From: JAAURS01 sp031362245
GTDB taxonomy: Bacteria; Cyanobacteriota; Cyanobacteriia; Thermosynechococcales; Thermosynechococcaceae
DNA length: 64,000 nt
Assembly: GCA_031362245.1 (NCBI GenBank)
Contig: JANLSD010000192.1
Span: 9,474-73,473, forward strand
Direction: 5' to 3'
Under the pieces are notes generated by a model, which saw nothing but the letters and a program-made list of their open reading frames with translations, was not told the origin of the DNA and did no database searches. Position numbers and translations under genes: made by a program. The first letter of the stretch is position 1. Every line of letters begins with the position of its first letter. This document shows, in pieces, positions 16,347-25,762 of this stretch.

Positions 16347-17489
16347 TTAGATTTGTCTTTGAATCAAATTATTGTAGATTTCTTCAAGAGATTGCGTTTG
16401 AATTGCTCTGTTAAAATTATCATACATATGTTGTTGGCCTTTAAGGCTAAAACGTTGCCAAAGCTCCTCATCTTGAAACAAACGCAAACTAAACTGTGCC
16501 AGAGATTGTGAATCTCTCTCAGGAGCAAGAAAACCAGTTTCTCCATGAATAACAGCTTCAGGAATACCGGCATGAGTCGTACTCACCACAGGCAACCCCA
16601 TAGCCTGGGCTTCTAACACAACATTGGGTAAACCCTCTGAATCTCCTTGTGCCGCAGTTACGCTTGGGGCAATTAAGAGACTGGCTCGATTCATCCAGTT
16701 GCGAACAACTGGGGCAGGCTGTACACCAAGGAACTGAAATCGTTTCAAACTTTTTTTCGCCAAAGTTTCTAGCTTAGCTTTGAGTGGCCCATCGCCAATT
16801 AAAATCAGTTCAATATCTGGTCTTTCGGTCTGAACTTGAGCCATCGCTTCAATTAAATATTCACAGCCTTTTTTTTCGGTTAATCTACCCACAAATAGGA
16901 CGCTCGGTCGTCGTAAAATATCAGGATCAGGTCTAAATTTTGTGACATCAACACCATGATAATGAGTAATTATACGCTCAGGGGGGAACCCCTGCTCTAA
17001 AATTTTATCTTTAATAAACTTGGATACCGTAATAAATAACCGACCATCACGCTTAAGCGCTTCACGACGACGAAAATAAATCCAGTGATTTAGCGAATAA
17101 TAACGAGCATACGCTTCAGAAACAGTGGCATCTGCACCTCGAAAATGAACAATGAGAGGAATTTTAAGTGTTCTTGCCAAAGGTAAAATTAAAGCTCCAC
17201 TTAAACCAAATTGTGCATGAATCAATTTAGGCTTAATATCCTGAACATATTTATAGAACTTGGGAGAATATCCCGACACCTTAAAGAGAGCTTCATCAAA
17301 GAGTTGAGTCTTTTTTCCAGAATTTATAACACAAACTCGATCAGGAGGCAATTCTAAACCATTGACCCATTTACATCCCATATAATATGGAGTGAAACGT
17401 TTAAGTTCTTCTCCTAAAGAACGAATGAATGTCTGAGAAGGGGGCAATAAATGGCTATTAAATAAAATAACTGGATTGTTTTTTGACAT
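16347..17489 (-). CDS. GT4-family glycosyltransferase (WcaL-like)
   Basis: The 380-residue GT-B enzyme has an N-terminal LFNSHLLPPSQTFIRSLGEE, an arrangement seen in colanic-acid WcaL-like transferases. IHAQFGLSGALILPLAR and VHFRGADATVSEAYARYYSL follow. The C-terminal donor domain has VLFVGRLTEKKGCEYLIEAM, LILIGDGPLKAKLE and an intact E-x7-E in DSEGLPNVVLEAQAMGLPVV. ATG 17489 was preferred over an in-frame TTG seven codons earlier, with GGGGGAA upstream. It lies between a GT2 gene and the Wzy-like gene with short gaps, which fits repeat-unit assembly. Confidence 0.92.
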   Translation of the reverse strand: MSKNNPVILFNSHLLPPSQTFIRSLGEELKRFTPYYMGCKWVNGLELPPDRVCVINSGKKTQLFDEALFKVSGYSPKFYKYVQDIKPKLIHAQFGLSGALILPLARTLKIPLIVHFRGADATVSEAYARYYSLNHWIYFRRREALKRDGRLFITVSKFIKDKILEQGFPPERIITHYHGVDVTKFRPDPDILRRPSVLFVGRLTEKKGCEYLIEAMAQVQTERPDIELILIGDGPLKAKLETLAKKSLKRFQFLGVQPAPVVRNWMNRASLLIAPSVTAAQGDSEGLPNVVLEAQAMGLPVVSTTHAGIPEAVIHGETGFLAPERDSQSLAQFSLRLFQDEELWQRFSLKGQQHMYDNFNRAIQTQSLEEIYNNLIQRQI

Positions 17490-17522
17490 GAAAATTAAAG
17501 ATTCCCCCAATCTTACTTAAAA

Positions 17523-18461
17523 TTATCTTTTAGTCTTTGTAGGTAGAACCTGCCTAACAAACCGACTTAAAGAATAGCCAGGATTACATAGTATAGATAA
17601 GGCTAAATATACTCCTCCATAAAGATAGGAGCCATCTCCTACCGACAAGCCTGCTTTTCGATAGAAAAACATCCCATAGGTCTTCAAGCCTCGATCAAGA
17701 CGAGCCAGCCAAAATATATGATTATAATCTTCCTGAAATTCTTCAAAAGTTTGAGATGGAAGTTTTGCAAGAGATCTACGATGGCTCGTGATTATATATC
17801 TCATTAAAACACGTTGAAAAAAGAATCGCTTCATCGAAACACTTTGATTGTGAATTCGGTATTGTAGCAACGGTTCTGGAATTGCCAGAACTGGACCATA
17901 AGCAGTCATCCGATTAAAAAGATCTAAATCCTCTACTGGCTCAAACTCAGTTCTATAACCACCAGCCGCAATGAGGGATTCTTTCTTTAAGATAACTGTG
18001 GGATGGATTAACTGAACCAAGTGTCCATCATCTCGGCGATCCTCAAAGTCTTCGATAGAAGTCGGCCCGCTTGCTGCTAGTCCTAGTTTCTTCCCGTTAG
18101 CGCTTATATAATAGGCGTAGGTTCCCCATGCCACAACTTGGGGAAATAAACACGACGCCTCAACTTGCCGTTGAAAACGATCTGGTAATGCAATGTCATC
18201 TGCATCCATCCGCGCAATCCACGGATATTGAGCTTCCGCAATCCCTAAATTCAGCGCACAGCTTAAACCTTTATGTTCTCCTTTAATCACTTTAACTTTA
18301 GGATTGCTTAAGTACGAATTTATTATCTCTAAAGTATTATCGGTTGAGCCATCATCTACAATAATGAGTTCAAACTCCTGGAAGGTTTGCTGTAAAATAC
18401 TTTCAATTGCTTCAGCCAAAAAGGTAGCTGCGTTGTAAGCCGGTAAAACAACACTGATCAT
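17523..18461 (-). CDS. GT2-family glycosyltransferase
   Basis: The 312-residue GT-A enzyme starts MISVVLPAYNAATFLAEAIE and shows the GT2 signature ELIIVDDGSTDNT. The metal-binding ARMDADDIALPDRFQRQVEA (DxD) is at about residues 95-115, with a downstream EPVEDLDLFNRM acidic base region. It has no predicted membrane helices, so it probably acts on lipid-linked intermediates at the inner leaflet. Start ATG 18461. It is the first gene after a 370-bp gap on this strand and is followed by the GT4 and Wzy-like genes, which suggests an operon of three or four genes. Confidence 0.93.
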   Translation of the reverse strand: MISVVLPAYNAATFLAEAIESILQQTFQEFELIIVDDGSTDNTLEIINSYLSNPKVKVIKGEHKGLSCALNLGIAEAQYPWIARMDADDIALPDRFQRQVEASCLFPQVVAWGTYAYYISANGKKLGLAASGPTSIEDFEDRRDDGHLVQLIHPTVILKKESLIAAGGYRTEFEPVEDLDLFNRMTAYGPVLAIPEPLLQYRIHNQSVSMKRFFFQRVLMRYIITSHRRSLAKLPSQTFEEFQEDYNHIFWLARLDRGLKTYGMFFYRKAGLSVGDGSYLYGGVYLALSILCNPGYSLSRFVRQVLPTKTKR

Positions 18462-18831
18462 TTTAACTCCGGGTACCTAGAAATTTTGTGATGAGTGGGT
18501 TCACCTTTTATGCCTGATATAACTCTGACAGGACTACCTCAACGGGTAAATTTCAAAAATTAGAGGAATCTAAATTTTAGTCAAATATTAAACCCAAAAA
18601 CTTTAGTGAAGTCTCCCTAGATACGTCTGCAAATCCGATAGCAATGACTGGAACAAAAGTTATAGAAATATTCTAAAGTCTATCCGTGAAAAACTTTTAG
18701 GGTTGACGGTTTCTTACACAACTCACAGTAGCATTATAAAAACCAGTAGAGTTGGAGTGGCGTCACACAAATACACTCCTGGGGGAATATATCTACTACT
18801 ATAGCTAAAATAAAATTTTTCTTGCCATAGT
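18462..18831. other. Intergenic gap, probable promoter region
   Basis: This 370-bp AT-rich gap separates two leftward glycosyltransferase genes. The GT2 operon promoter should lie here. No stem-loop terminator, repeat or open frame that I would support was found. Confidence 0.5.
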
Positions 18832-20061
18832 TCATAGAACTCCATCAAAAATAACCCTTGCAAACTTATCTGCTGAATTTTCCTGTGCAAAAATTTTCAT
18901 TTGCACAACATCAAATGGTTTTGCGTTGTTCCTAACTAAAAGACTGCTTAACCCCGTGGCAATTTCTGAAGGCTTGCTAGAATCAATTGCTAGGCCAAGA
19001 CGATATTTCTTGACCATTTCTCCCATCAGTCCAAAGTTGGAACTCAAGACAGGTTTGCCTGCTACGGCAGCTTGGAGCAAGATTCCACTCATTCCAACAT
19101 GGTGTTGATAAGGGGCCAAAACAATATCAGCCATTTGAAAATACACAGGCACTTCAGATTCAATCAGAAATTCAAACTGACTGATAATTTGTACCGCACT
19201 AGCTGAATGAATCTCTGCAATCTTGGCTACCAGGCGTTTATGGTCTTGAAGATTTACTTGCCCAGCTAAGACAATACATAATGACGATTGAAGTTGACTT
19301 GGCAAATCTAGTAATGCATCCAGGGTTTCATAAATCCCTTTCCGCCCGGTGAGTGCCCCAAACAAAAGAGCAATTTGTCTATTTCCCTCCACACCTAACC
19401 GTTCTCTTAGCTGTAAAATTTGTTTGGATGAGACTAAAGCCTCTACAATCGGGTCGGCAAGAGGCAAAACCTGTACTTTTTTTTGAAACTTTTGGAGGTA
19501 TTTAACAGCAAAGGGATCTAAGGAAAATAGTGTTTTAAGTTGGGGATTACGAAACACCTGTCTTAACAATAATTTTTCTCTGACCTGCTGAATGCGATCG
19601 CGCCTCGTTAAGCGACATTGGGTAAAGTTTTGATAGTGGAATGTTGGCCTAAAGTAAATCCCTGAAATCGGACAAGGCGAACGTTCAGCCAATATCAAGG
19701 GAAGCTGGTACGGATCAAAATAAAGAATCAGACAGTGGTCAGACTTAAATTTTTCCGCATAACGACAAAGTAAATTCCACTCCTGAAAAGACCGCTGCAT
19801 TCGCTGCAATGGTCCAAGATTATGAGGTTTAAACTCGTTTTCTTCTTGCTCCGAAATAGGAATAAATTGAATAGAGCAATGATTATATTTTGTAGCTAAG
19901 TCAATGACATCAGTATGATGTTGAATAAACCTTGGTGAGACTACAATGTCTAAATCAAAGGGCAACTGATGCTTCCCCCACCATTGAATCAGATGCTGAA
20001 TGTAAATGGGATGATGACCGTTAATTGAAAGATCAAACAGCATTAACCTCTGGTGATACAA
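18832..20061 (-). CDS. GT-B glycosyltransferase with non-canonical donor motif
   Basis: The 409-residue protein begins MYHQRLMLFDLSINGHHPIY; the motif xLFDxxxxGHH recurs in the paralog at 30303-31526. The C-terminal half has IALLFGALTGRKGIYETLDA and IVLAPYQHHVGMSGILLQAA, typical group 1 layout, but the E-x7-E motif is absent (LLQAAVAGKPVL has Gln for Glu). The donor site therefore differs from normal GT4 enzymes. TTG 20061 has GGAG 5 nt upstream; ATG 20043 is an alternative with a tightly spaced AGAGG. It is followed by a 370-bp gap and preceded by a methyltransferase gene. Confidence 0.85.
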   Translation of the reverse strand: MYHQRLMLFDLSINGHHPIYIQHLIQWWGKHQLPFDLDIVVSPRFIQHHTDVIDLATKYNHCSIQFIPISEQEENEFKPHNLGPLQRMQRSFQEWNLLCRYAEKFKSDHCLILYFDPYQLPLILAERSPCPISGIYFRPTFHYQNFTQCRLTRRDRIQQVREKLLLRQVFRNPQLKTLFSLDPFAVKYLQKFQKKVQVLPLADPIVEALVSSKQILQLRERLGVEGNRQIALLFGALTGRKGIYETLDALLDLPSQLQSSLCIVLAGQVNLQDHKRLVAKIAEIHSASAVQIISQFEFLIESEVPVYFQMADIVLAPYQHHVGMSGILLQAAVAGKPVLSSNFGLMGEMVKKYRLGLAIDSSKPSEIATGLSSLLVRNNAKPFDVVQMKIFAQENSADKFARVIFDGVL

Positions 20062-20120
20062 ATTAGCTCCTAAATGTATTGCAAAAAATCCGAAAATTAT
20101 TGAACAGAAGAAAATCTAAT

Positions 20121-20993
20121 CTATTTTGTTCCAATGATAGTCATCCCCCGAAACAATAAAGGTAAACCAGCAATATCTCGCCTCATTGGATAGGGAAACA
20201 AACTTACTAACGCTTCAATACCTTTCAAAAAAACTTGGGTAGCTCTAGATAGAGGGATGGAAATATGATGAGTTTTATAACTTTTATAATAGTTAATCTT
20301 AGAAAAGTTAACTGCACAAAACAAATCATATAGTTCAGTAACCGTATACTCTTTCAAGTGTAGGCCCGTAGCGACTGAGTCAAAATGCCAGGAAATATCA
20401 TGTGGGCCAGAAAGTCGATTGGGCGTAATACATACATAAATTCCTCCTGGAACCAAAACCCTCATTATTTCAGCTAGCTGCTCAACGGCATCATCTGGAT
20501 GCAAATGCTCCATAACTTGATGGCTATAAACCACATCAACACTGCTGTTAGAAAGTGGAATACTAGATCCATCAGAAATAACCAGTTCAAAGTTAGATGG
20601 GAATTTTAGTTCATCTTTAAATTCTTTTGTCACATCCACTGCATAAGATTTTTTGACGTATTTGGCCACCTCAATCGTGAGGCTACAGTCTCCAGGACCA
20701 AGTTCCAAAAAAGTAAGTTCAGATCTTAAAAATGGCTTAATAAGCTGCATTCGTTGCGCAACAACCCAAGCTAAAGCCTGAGGTTTCTTTTTCCTTAGTG
20801 AAATTGAATTATTAGGTAGCGTTTGATATAGTTCATTATAGACGCTAGTATATAAGTGGCTTCTATCTTCTTTGCTAGCTACTTTAAGGCTGTCAGCCAA
20901 TCTTCTTTCGATGTCATAATGTATCTTGACTTGCTCTATATTCTGATAGTGTTTATCTATAAATTTTTTCTTGCTCATCTGAGTTATACTCAC
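20121..20993 (-). CDS. Class I SAM-dependent methyltransferase
   Basis: The 290-residue protein carries the class I motifs: motif I LELGPGDCSLTIEVAKYV, the acidic end YAVDVTKEF, and VDVVYSHQVMEHLHPDD with the post-I/II pattern, then IMRVLVPGGIYVCITPNR. A role in methylating a sugar or lipid-linked intermediate is likely from the setting; small-molecule or quinone methylation cannot be excluded. The start is uncertain: GTG 20993 (MSITQMSKKKF) or ATG five codons later, neither with a clear ribosome site. It leads the leftward block, with an 860-bp gap upstream. Confidence 0.85.
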   Translation of the reverse strand: MSITQMSKKKFIDKHYQNIEQVKIHYDIERRLADSLKVASKEDRSHLYTSVYNELYQTLPNNSISLRKKKPQALAWVVAQRMQLIKPFLRSELTFLELGPGDCSLTIEVAKYVKKSYAVDVTKEFKDELKFPSNFELVISDGSSIPLSNSSVDVVYSHQVMEHLHPDDAVEQLAEIMRVLVPGGIYVCITPNRLSGPHDISWHFDSVATGLHLKEYTVTELYDLFCAVNFSKINYYKSYKTHHISIPLSRATQVFLKGIEALVSLFPYPMRRDIAGLPLLFRGMTIIGTK

Positions 20994-21853
20994 TAAAATA
21001 TAATATTTACCAAAAATTTAATATATTTCCAACGAAGCTTGATAGCCAGAAACAAAAAACACTTTTAGTGCAATTCAAAATAAATTATATTGAAATCAAT
21101 CTCTTATTAACTCGCAACTAACCGATCATGGAGGATTAGGAAAAGATATTGTATTTTATAGATGGAGCACATCATATAGATATCAGCTAATTAAGCACTC
21201 ACCAAAGATATCCCACATTATAGTGCCCACTTTCTATAGGAAATTGAAAGAGAGGTGTATAAATTCAAAGTTTATTGAGCCTTCTCCCAGGAATCAATTA
21301 AGATATTGTTCCCGCGCCTTAATAATCTATATAAATATTTATGTATTTATCATATATGGAGCTAGAAGTCTAAATTCAATACCTATCAACCTCCTCAGAA
21401 TACAAACCAAAGGACAACGATGCTTAAAAGTGTTGACTCCTAGCACAGCCGCTTACCTTTAAATTACCATATCTCAACTCTGTAGGTGAAGTAGTGAAAA
21501 CGACGGACTGGGTTTCTTTGTGTATATCCTCTGGATAAGAAGTATCGCTAAAATGAGAAAGACTTAGGTTTTTAAGCTATCTTGCGATTATTTTCTTAAT
21601 AAATCTTAAAAAGGTGAATTAAGATTTATCCTTCGTAAGTTCTAAGTCTATCTTGGGCTAAAAGTGTAATCTTCTATACCATTAAATTGATTTGCTATCC
21701 CTGATCATGGTTAGATAAAGATCCTCTTAGATCGGGGCTTAGTAGAGTTGCAATCTTAGAATATGTTATTGATATCTTCTATACTTTTTAAGCTATATTG
21801 AGTTCTGCTCCATTCTTGTGCGTTTATAATTTTCTATCCCTTATTTATCACTA
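20994..21853. other. Long AT-rich intergenic gap between divergent blocks
   Basis: This 860-bp region lies between the leftward methyltransferase block and the rightward glycosyltransferase pair, so it should hold both promoters. A 79-codon open frame at 21223-21462 shows no protein-like pattern and is probably chance. No RNA gene, repeat array or remnant was recognised. Confidence 0.5.
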
Positions 21854-23011
21854 GTGTCAAATCAGCCGCACACTAAAGTCGCTTTTTTCCTCTATTCCTT
21901 AGATGGAGGCGGAGCAGAGCGTGTCATCGTAAACCTCGCCTGTAATTTCGTTAGGAGAGGAATTAAGGTCGATATGGTTTTAGTCCAAGCTAAAGGACCA
22001 TATCTTTCTCAACTACTTCCTGAAGTTCGTATTGTTACTTTAAAGGCGGAAAAAACTCAATATAGTCTCCGGGATCTAGTCGGGTATTTGCGTCGTGAGC
22101 GTCCAGATGTCTTGATTTCATCAATGCACTATGCCAATGAAGTTGCTTTGTGGGCAAAAGCATTAGCAAAAGTACCTACTAGAGTTATCGTATGCGAACA
22201 AAATACTCTGTCTCAATATGCTCAAAACACATCTAGAGGTGTTGAGCGATGGACTCCACTCTGGGCAAGGTTATTTTATCCTTGGGCCGACAATATTATT
22301 GCGGCATCTCAAGGTGTTGCTCAAGACCTCAGTAAGGTGACGGGATTACCACTTTCCCGTATCAAGGTGATTTATAATCCCGTCGTTACACCAGAACTTA
22401 AACAACTTGCCCGGGTGTCGGTGAATCATCCCTGGTTTGCAGATGGGGAACCCCCTGTGATTTTGGGTGTGGGTCGTTTAGTTGGACAGAAAGATTTTCT
22501 GACGCTTATTCGTGCGTTTGAACAAGTTCGGCGATCGCAGCCCTCACGGCTCATGATTTTAGGATCCAATGCTGGCAGTCGTCCTGCACTGGAGGCGCTG
22601 GTGCAAGAGTTGGGCCTAGAAGAAGAGGTTGCAATGCCGGGATTTGTGGATAACCCCTATTGTTATATGGCAAAAGCAAACGTTTTTGTTCTGTCTTCTA
22701 GGTGGGAAGGATTTGGCAATGTTGTGGTTGAAGCATTAGCCGTGGGGACCCCAGTCGTTTCCACTGATTGCGAAAGTGGCCCTGCCGAAATTTTAGCCCA
22801 AGGGAAATATGGTGAATTAGTGCCTATTGGAGATTCATCTGCTATGGCAACAGCTATTCTCAAAGTATTCAGTGGACAGGTACCGCGTGTCGATCCATCT
22901 TGGCTAGAACAGTTCAGCCTTGAACCCATTGCTGACCAGTATTTAAGCATCATGGGTATTACAGAAAATTCTGTGACTTACAACAAATCAATCGAAGAGG
23001 ATGTTCTATGA
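21854..23011 (+). CDS. GT4-family glycosyltransferase (tandem copy 1)
   Basis: The 385-residue GT-B enzyme starts at GTG 21854 (MSNQPHTKVAFFLYSLDGGG), with the AERVIVNLACNF acceptor-side motif of GT4 enzymes acting on lipid-linked sugars. The donor domain includes ILGVGRLVGQKDFLTLIRAF, LMILGSNAGSRPALEALVQ and an intact E-x7-E in SRWEGFGNVVVEALAVGTPV. The ribosome site is weak. The stop overlaps the next gene's ATG by 4 nt, so translation is coupled. The neighbour is a close paralog sharing VCEQNTLS, NPWFA-like and ESGPAEILA segments, pointing to tandem duplication. Confidence 0.93.
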   Translation: MSNQPHTKVAFFLYSLDGGGAERVIVNLACNFVRRGIKVDMVLVQAKGPYLSQLLPEVRIVTLKAEKTQYSLRDLVGYLRRERPDVLISSMHYANEVALWAKALAKVPTRVIVCEQNTLSQYAQNTSRGVERWTPLWARLFYPWADNIIAASQGVAQDLSKVTGLPLSRIKVIYNPVVTPELKQLARVSVNHPWFADGEPPVILGVGRLVGQKDFLTLIRAFEQVRRSQPSRLMILGSNAGSRPALEALVQELGLEEEVAMPGFVDNPYCYMAKANVFVLSSRWEGFGNVVVEALAVGTPVVSTDCESGPAEILAQGKYGELVPIGDSSAMATAILKVFSGQVPRVDPSWLEQFSLEPIADQYLSIMGITENSVTYNKSIEEDVL

Positions 23012-24120
23012 CCGATATTCCGCCCCGCGTCGCTTTATTTCTCCGATACTTCGGTGGCGGTGGTGCAGATCTGGCGATGGCTTACTTGGCTCGGGGCTTT
23101 CTTGACAAAGGACTTAATATAGACTTTTTATTGAGTCAGCCTGGAGGCCCTCATATGTGGAAAATTCCTTCCGAAGCTAGGATTATTGACTTAGGAGGAT
23201 TTGGAAATTTTGCCACCCTCAAGGGCTTAACGAGTTATCTCAAAAAAGAAAAACCCAAAGCGTTGCTTTCCGCGCTTCACTTTAATAATGAAATTGCAGT
23301 CGTTGCAAAATATTGGGCAGGCGTTTCCACTAAGATTGTGGTCTGTGAACAAAATACTTTATCCAAACGAGCACACAATGAAACACAGTTTTTGAAGCGA
23401 ATTACACCCTTCCTTGCAAAAATGACCTATCCCTGGGCAGATAGTGTGGTTGCAGTTTCTCAAGGCGTCGCTCAAGATCTATCAAATTTAACGGGTCTTC
23501 CCCTTGAAAGATTTGAAGTCATCTATAACCCAGCAGTCACGACAACATTATTCGAAAAATCTAAGGAACCCTTAGATCATCCGTGGTTTGCAGTAGGAGA
23601 ACCCCCAGTTATTCTAGGGGTTGGTAAACTGGAAGCCCAAAAAGACTTTCCCACACTCATTCACGCCTTTGCGCAAGTTCGAAAGGAACAAAGAGCTAGG
23701 CTCATCATTTTAGGATGGGGACCAGATCAAAATCGGGAGTCTCTAGAGGTTTTAGCCAAGGAATTGGGAGTCCACGAAGATGTTTCTTTAGCCGGCTATG
23801 TCAATAATCCCTATGCTTATATGGCCCGCTCTGCGGTATTTGCCCTCTCTTCACAATGGGAAGGACTGCCCTTTGTTCTGGTCGAAGCCATGGCGCTAGG
23901 GATTCCCGTTGTTTCGACAGATTGCAAAAGTGGGCCCGCCGAGGTTTTAGACCATGGTCGATATGGATCATTAGTGCCCGTTGGCAATAGTCACGCATTA
24001 GGTCATGCAATTTCAAAGGTATTATCTGAACGGCCTGACCCTGTAGACAAAGAATGGCTTGCCCAATTTACACTAGAAACAATTACTAAACAGTACCTTA
24101 ACGTATTGATCCCTGAATAA
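23008..24120 (+). CDS. GT4-family glycosyltransferase (tandem copy 2)
   Basis: The 370-residue paralog of the upstream gene begins MTDIPPRVALFLRYFGGGGA. Shared blocks include VVCEQNTLSKRAH, SVVAVSQGVAQDLSNLTGLP, the donor motif GVGKLEAQKDFPTLIHAF and the intact E-x7-E in SQWEGLPFVLVEAMALGIPV. Retained catalytic residues argue that both copies are active and may add two sugars in sequence. ATGA overlap with copy 1 shows operonic coupling. It converges on the leftward GT4 gene at 24138 with only 17 nt between stops and no hairpin there. Confidence 0.93.
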   Translation: MTDIPPRVALFLRYFGGGGADLAMAYLARGFLDKGLNIDFLLSQPGGPHMWKIPSEARIIDLGGFGNFATLKGLTSYLKKEKPKALLSALHFNNEIAVVAKYWAGVSTKIVVCEQNTLSKRAHNETQFLKRITPFLAKMTYPWADSVVAVSQGVAQDLSNLTGLPLERFEVIYNPAVTTTLFEKSKEPLDHPWFAVGEPPVILGVGKLEAQKDFPTLIHAFAQVRKEQRARLIILGWGPDQNRESLEVLAKELGVHEDVSLAGYVNNPYAYMARSAVFALSSQWEGLPFVLVEAMALGIPVVSTDCKSGPAEVLDHGRYGSLVPVGNSHALGHAISKVLSERPDPVDKEWLAQFTLETITKQYLNVLIPE

Positions 24121-24137
24121 TCTAAACCTTAATCCGT

Positions 24138-25313
24138 TCAAGAATTCGTTTTAGTTTTATAGTTTTCTAAGACAGCATTTGTAACATGGCTCAAAAACTG
24201 GGCGGCTGCCTCTGGACTGTACTGTTTCATTAATTCTTTAGATTTTTGCCCCATTGCTTTAGATAAATTCTGATCGTCCATAAACTGCTTAATGACATTG
24301 GCAACTTGCTGCGGATTATAAGGGTCAAAACGATACCCATTCTGGCCCTCAATAATAAGCTCCGAAGCGCCTGCTTTTTCTGAACATAGTATCGCTTTTC
24401 CAAATGCCATTGCTTCTAGAACAACCACGCCCCAAGTATCTTCTAGGGTTGGCAAAATAAAAACATCAGCCTGGTCAAAATAAAACCCGAGCTGACCGTA
24501 ATCTAGCTTGCCTATCCAATGAATATTTCCGGCCAAGTTATTTTTTTTGCTAAAATTTTCTAACAGCTCTTTTTGGGATCCATCTCCTACTATGACAATA
24601 GAATAACCATCCAATCCTTGTTGATTCAGCAGAACACAAGCCTCTAATAATTGGAGCAACCCTTTACGAGGCGTTAGACTTCCAACAAACAATAAGATCG
24701 GTTTTTGAAACGAAACTATCTTTTCTGAGTCTTTGAATATATTCCCTAAGAGAGATGCAACACAAGGCACTTCGTAGGGATGAACAAAAACGCGATCTTG
24801 TGCTGCATTCAAAGTTTCGATCAAATATTTCTCACCACTACGGCTATTGGTAATACAAGCATCTGAAGTTTTTAGCATTATTCGTCTTAATGCTAAACGA
24901 ACTGGAGAATTTAGATAATCTACCCCAGGTGAGCTGCCTTCATAGGCGATTACAACTCGCCATCTTCCTAAAGGTTTAAATAACAGACAAATAAGAGTCC
25001 ACAATCCAAATGAATTAGAAAAGATAATGTCAGGCTTAAATTTAAAGAGATAATTTACAATATTGATAGGCAGATATGTAAAATTAGAGCCATATCCAAC
25101 TTCCGATTTCTGTAATGAAATAATTTTTCGGTTGCCAACAATTTCTACAGAAAATGAATCTTCAAAACCTGGTGCATAACCATGCCATCTAGGTGTAAAT
25201 GTCATAGTGTGAGGAAAAAGCTTCGTAAGCTCTTTCAGCATTGGTTGCCAATAGTAAAAAGCAGAGGTTAGCAACCAAGCAATTCGTGGATATTGAGAGT
25301 CTTTTTGATTCAT
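24138..25313 (-). CDS. GT4-family glycosyltransferase (paralog of 28028-29173)
   Basis: The GT-B enzyme (391 residues from ATG 25313) begins MNQKDSQYPRIAWLLTSAFY; an in-frame TTG at 25349 adds 12 residues and lacks support. Recognisable parts are YYWQPMLKELTKLFPH, VVIAYEGSSPGVDYLNSP, LLFVGSLTPRKGLLQLLEA, YSIVIVGDGSQKELLENF and PTLEDTWGVVVLEAMAFGKA with D-x7-E. It is clearly related to the enzyme at 28028-29173, and the two flank the lyase gene in opposite orientation. This suggests duplication with inversion or parallel use on the same polymer. Confidence 0.92.
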   Translation of the reverse strand: MNQKDSQYPRIAWLLTSAFYYWQPMLKELTKLFPHTMTFTPRWHGYAPGFEDSFSVEIVGNRKIISLQKSEVGYGSNFTYLPINIVNYLFKFKPDIIFSNSFGLWTLICLLFKPLGRWRVVIAYEGSSPGVDYLNSPVRLALRRIMLKTSDACITNSRSGEKYLIETLNAAQDRVFVHPYEVPCVASLLGNIFKDSEKIVSFQKPILLFVGSLTPRKGLLQLLEACVLLNQQGLDGYSIVIVGDGSQKELLENFSKKNNLAGNIHWIGKLDYGQLGFYFDQADVFILPTLEDTWGVVVLEAMAFGKAILCSEKAGASELIIEGQNGYRFDPYNPQQVANVIKQFMDDQNLSKAMGQKSKELMKQYSPEAAAQFLSHVTNAVLENYKTKTNS

Positions 25314-25762
25314 GATATTTTTAAATTGTGAAGATGAGTTTTCACTCAATACAGAAAGACGGCATAAATCTAAAAGAAGAACTAAAAACGAAAATTCTTT
25401 AATTATTTTATAACTCCATACGCAAAAAACTGATCAGGGAAATTGACAACTTAGAAAAGTACAATCCTATATTGACGGGCCTAGGTTGATAAAGGTGTAT
25501 TGAAGTTATCCACATTTTGCAATAAACTAGTACCTGTATACTACCAAAAATAGACCTTGCTCTCTCTTTGAATGTTTGCTCATACACATAAATAATGAAA
25601 GTATTTCAAATGTTTGACGCAGAACCTAACGGATGTGTTATGTTTGTTACCAAATTTTGCTTGATTTTAAGTGCTCAATTTTAAACAAATTTAAAGCACT
25701 GTCTGATTAAGCTCAAGAACACTAGTCTTTGACACTTTGCCTTAAGATATTGGTCAATCCAC
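25314..25762. other. Intergenic gap before the lyase gene
   Basis: This AT-rich region of about 450 bp lies between divergent genes and should contain promoters for the leftward GT4 gene and the rightward heparinase-like gene. No repeat, hairpin or coding remnant was identified. Confidence 0.5.

Noticed and set aside
21223..21462. 79-codon open frame in the 860-bp gap
   Set aside because: No domain-like pattern, no ribosome site and composition like the surrounding AT-rich DNA.
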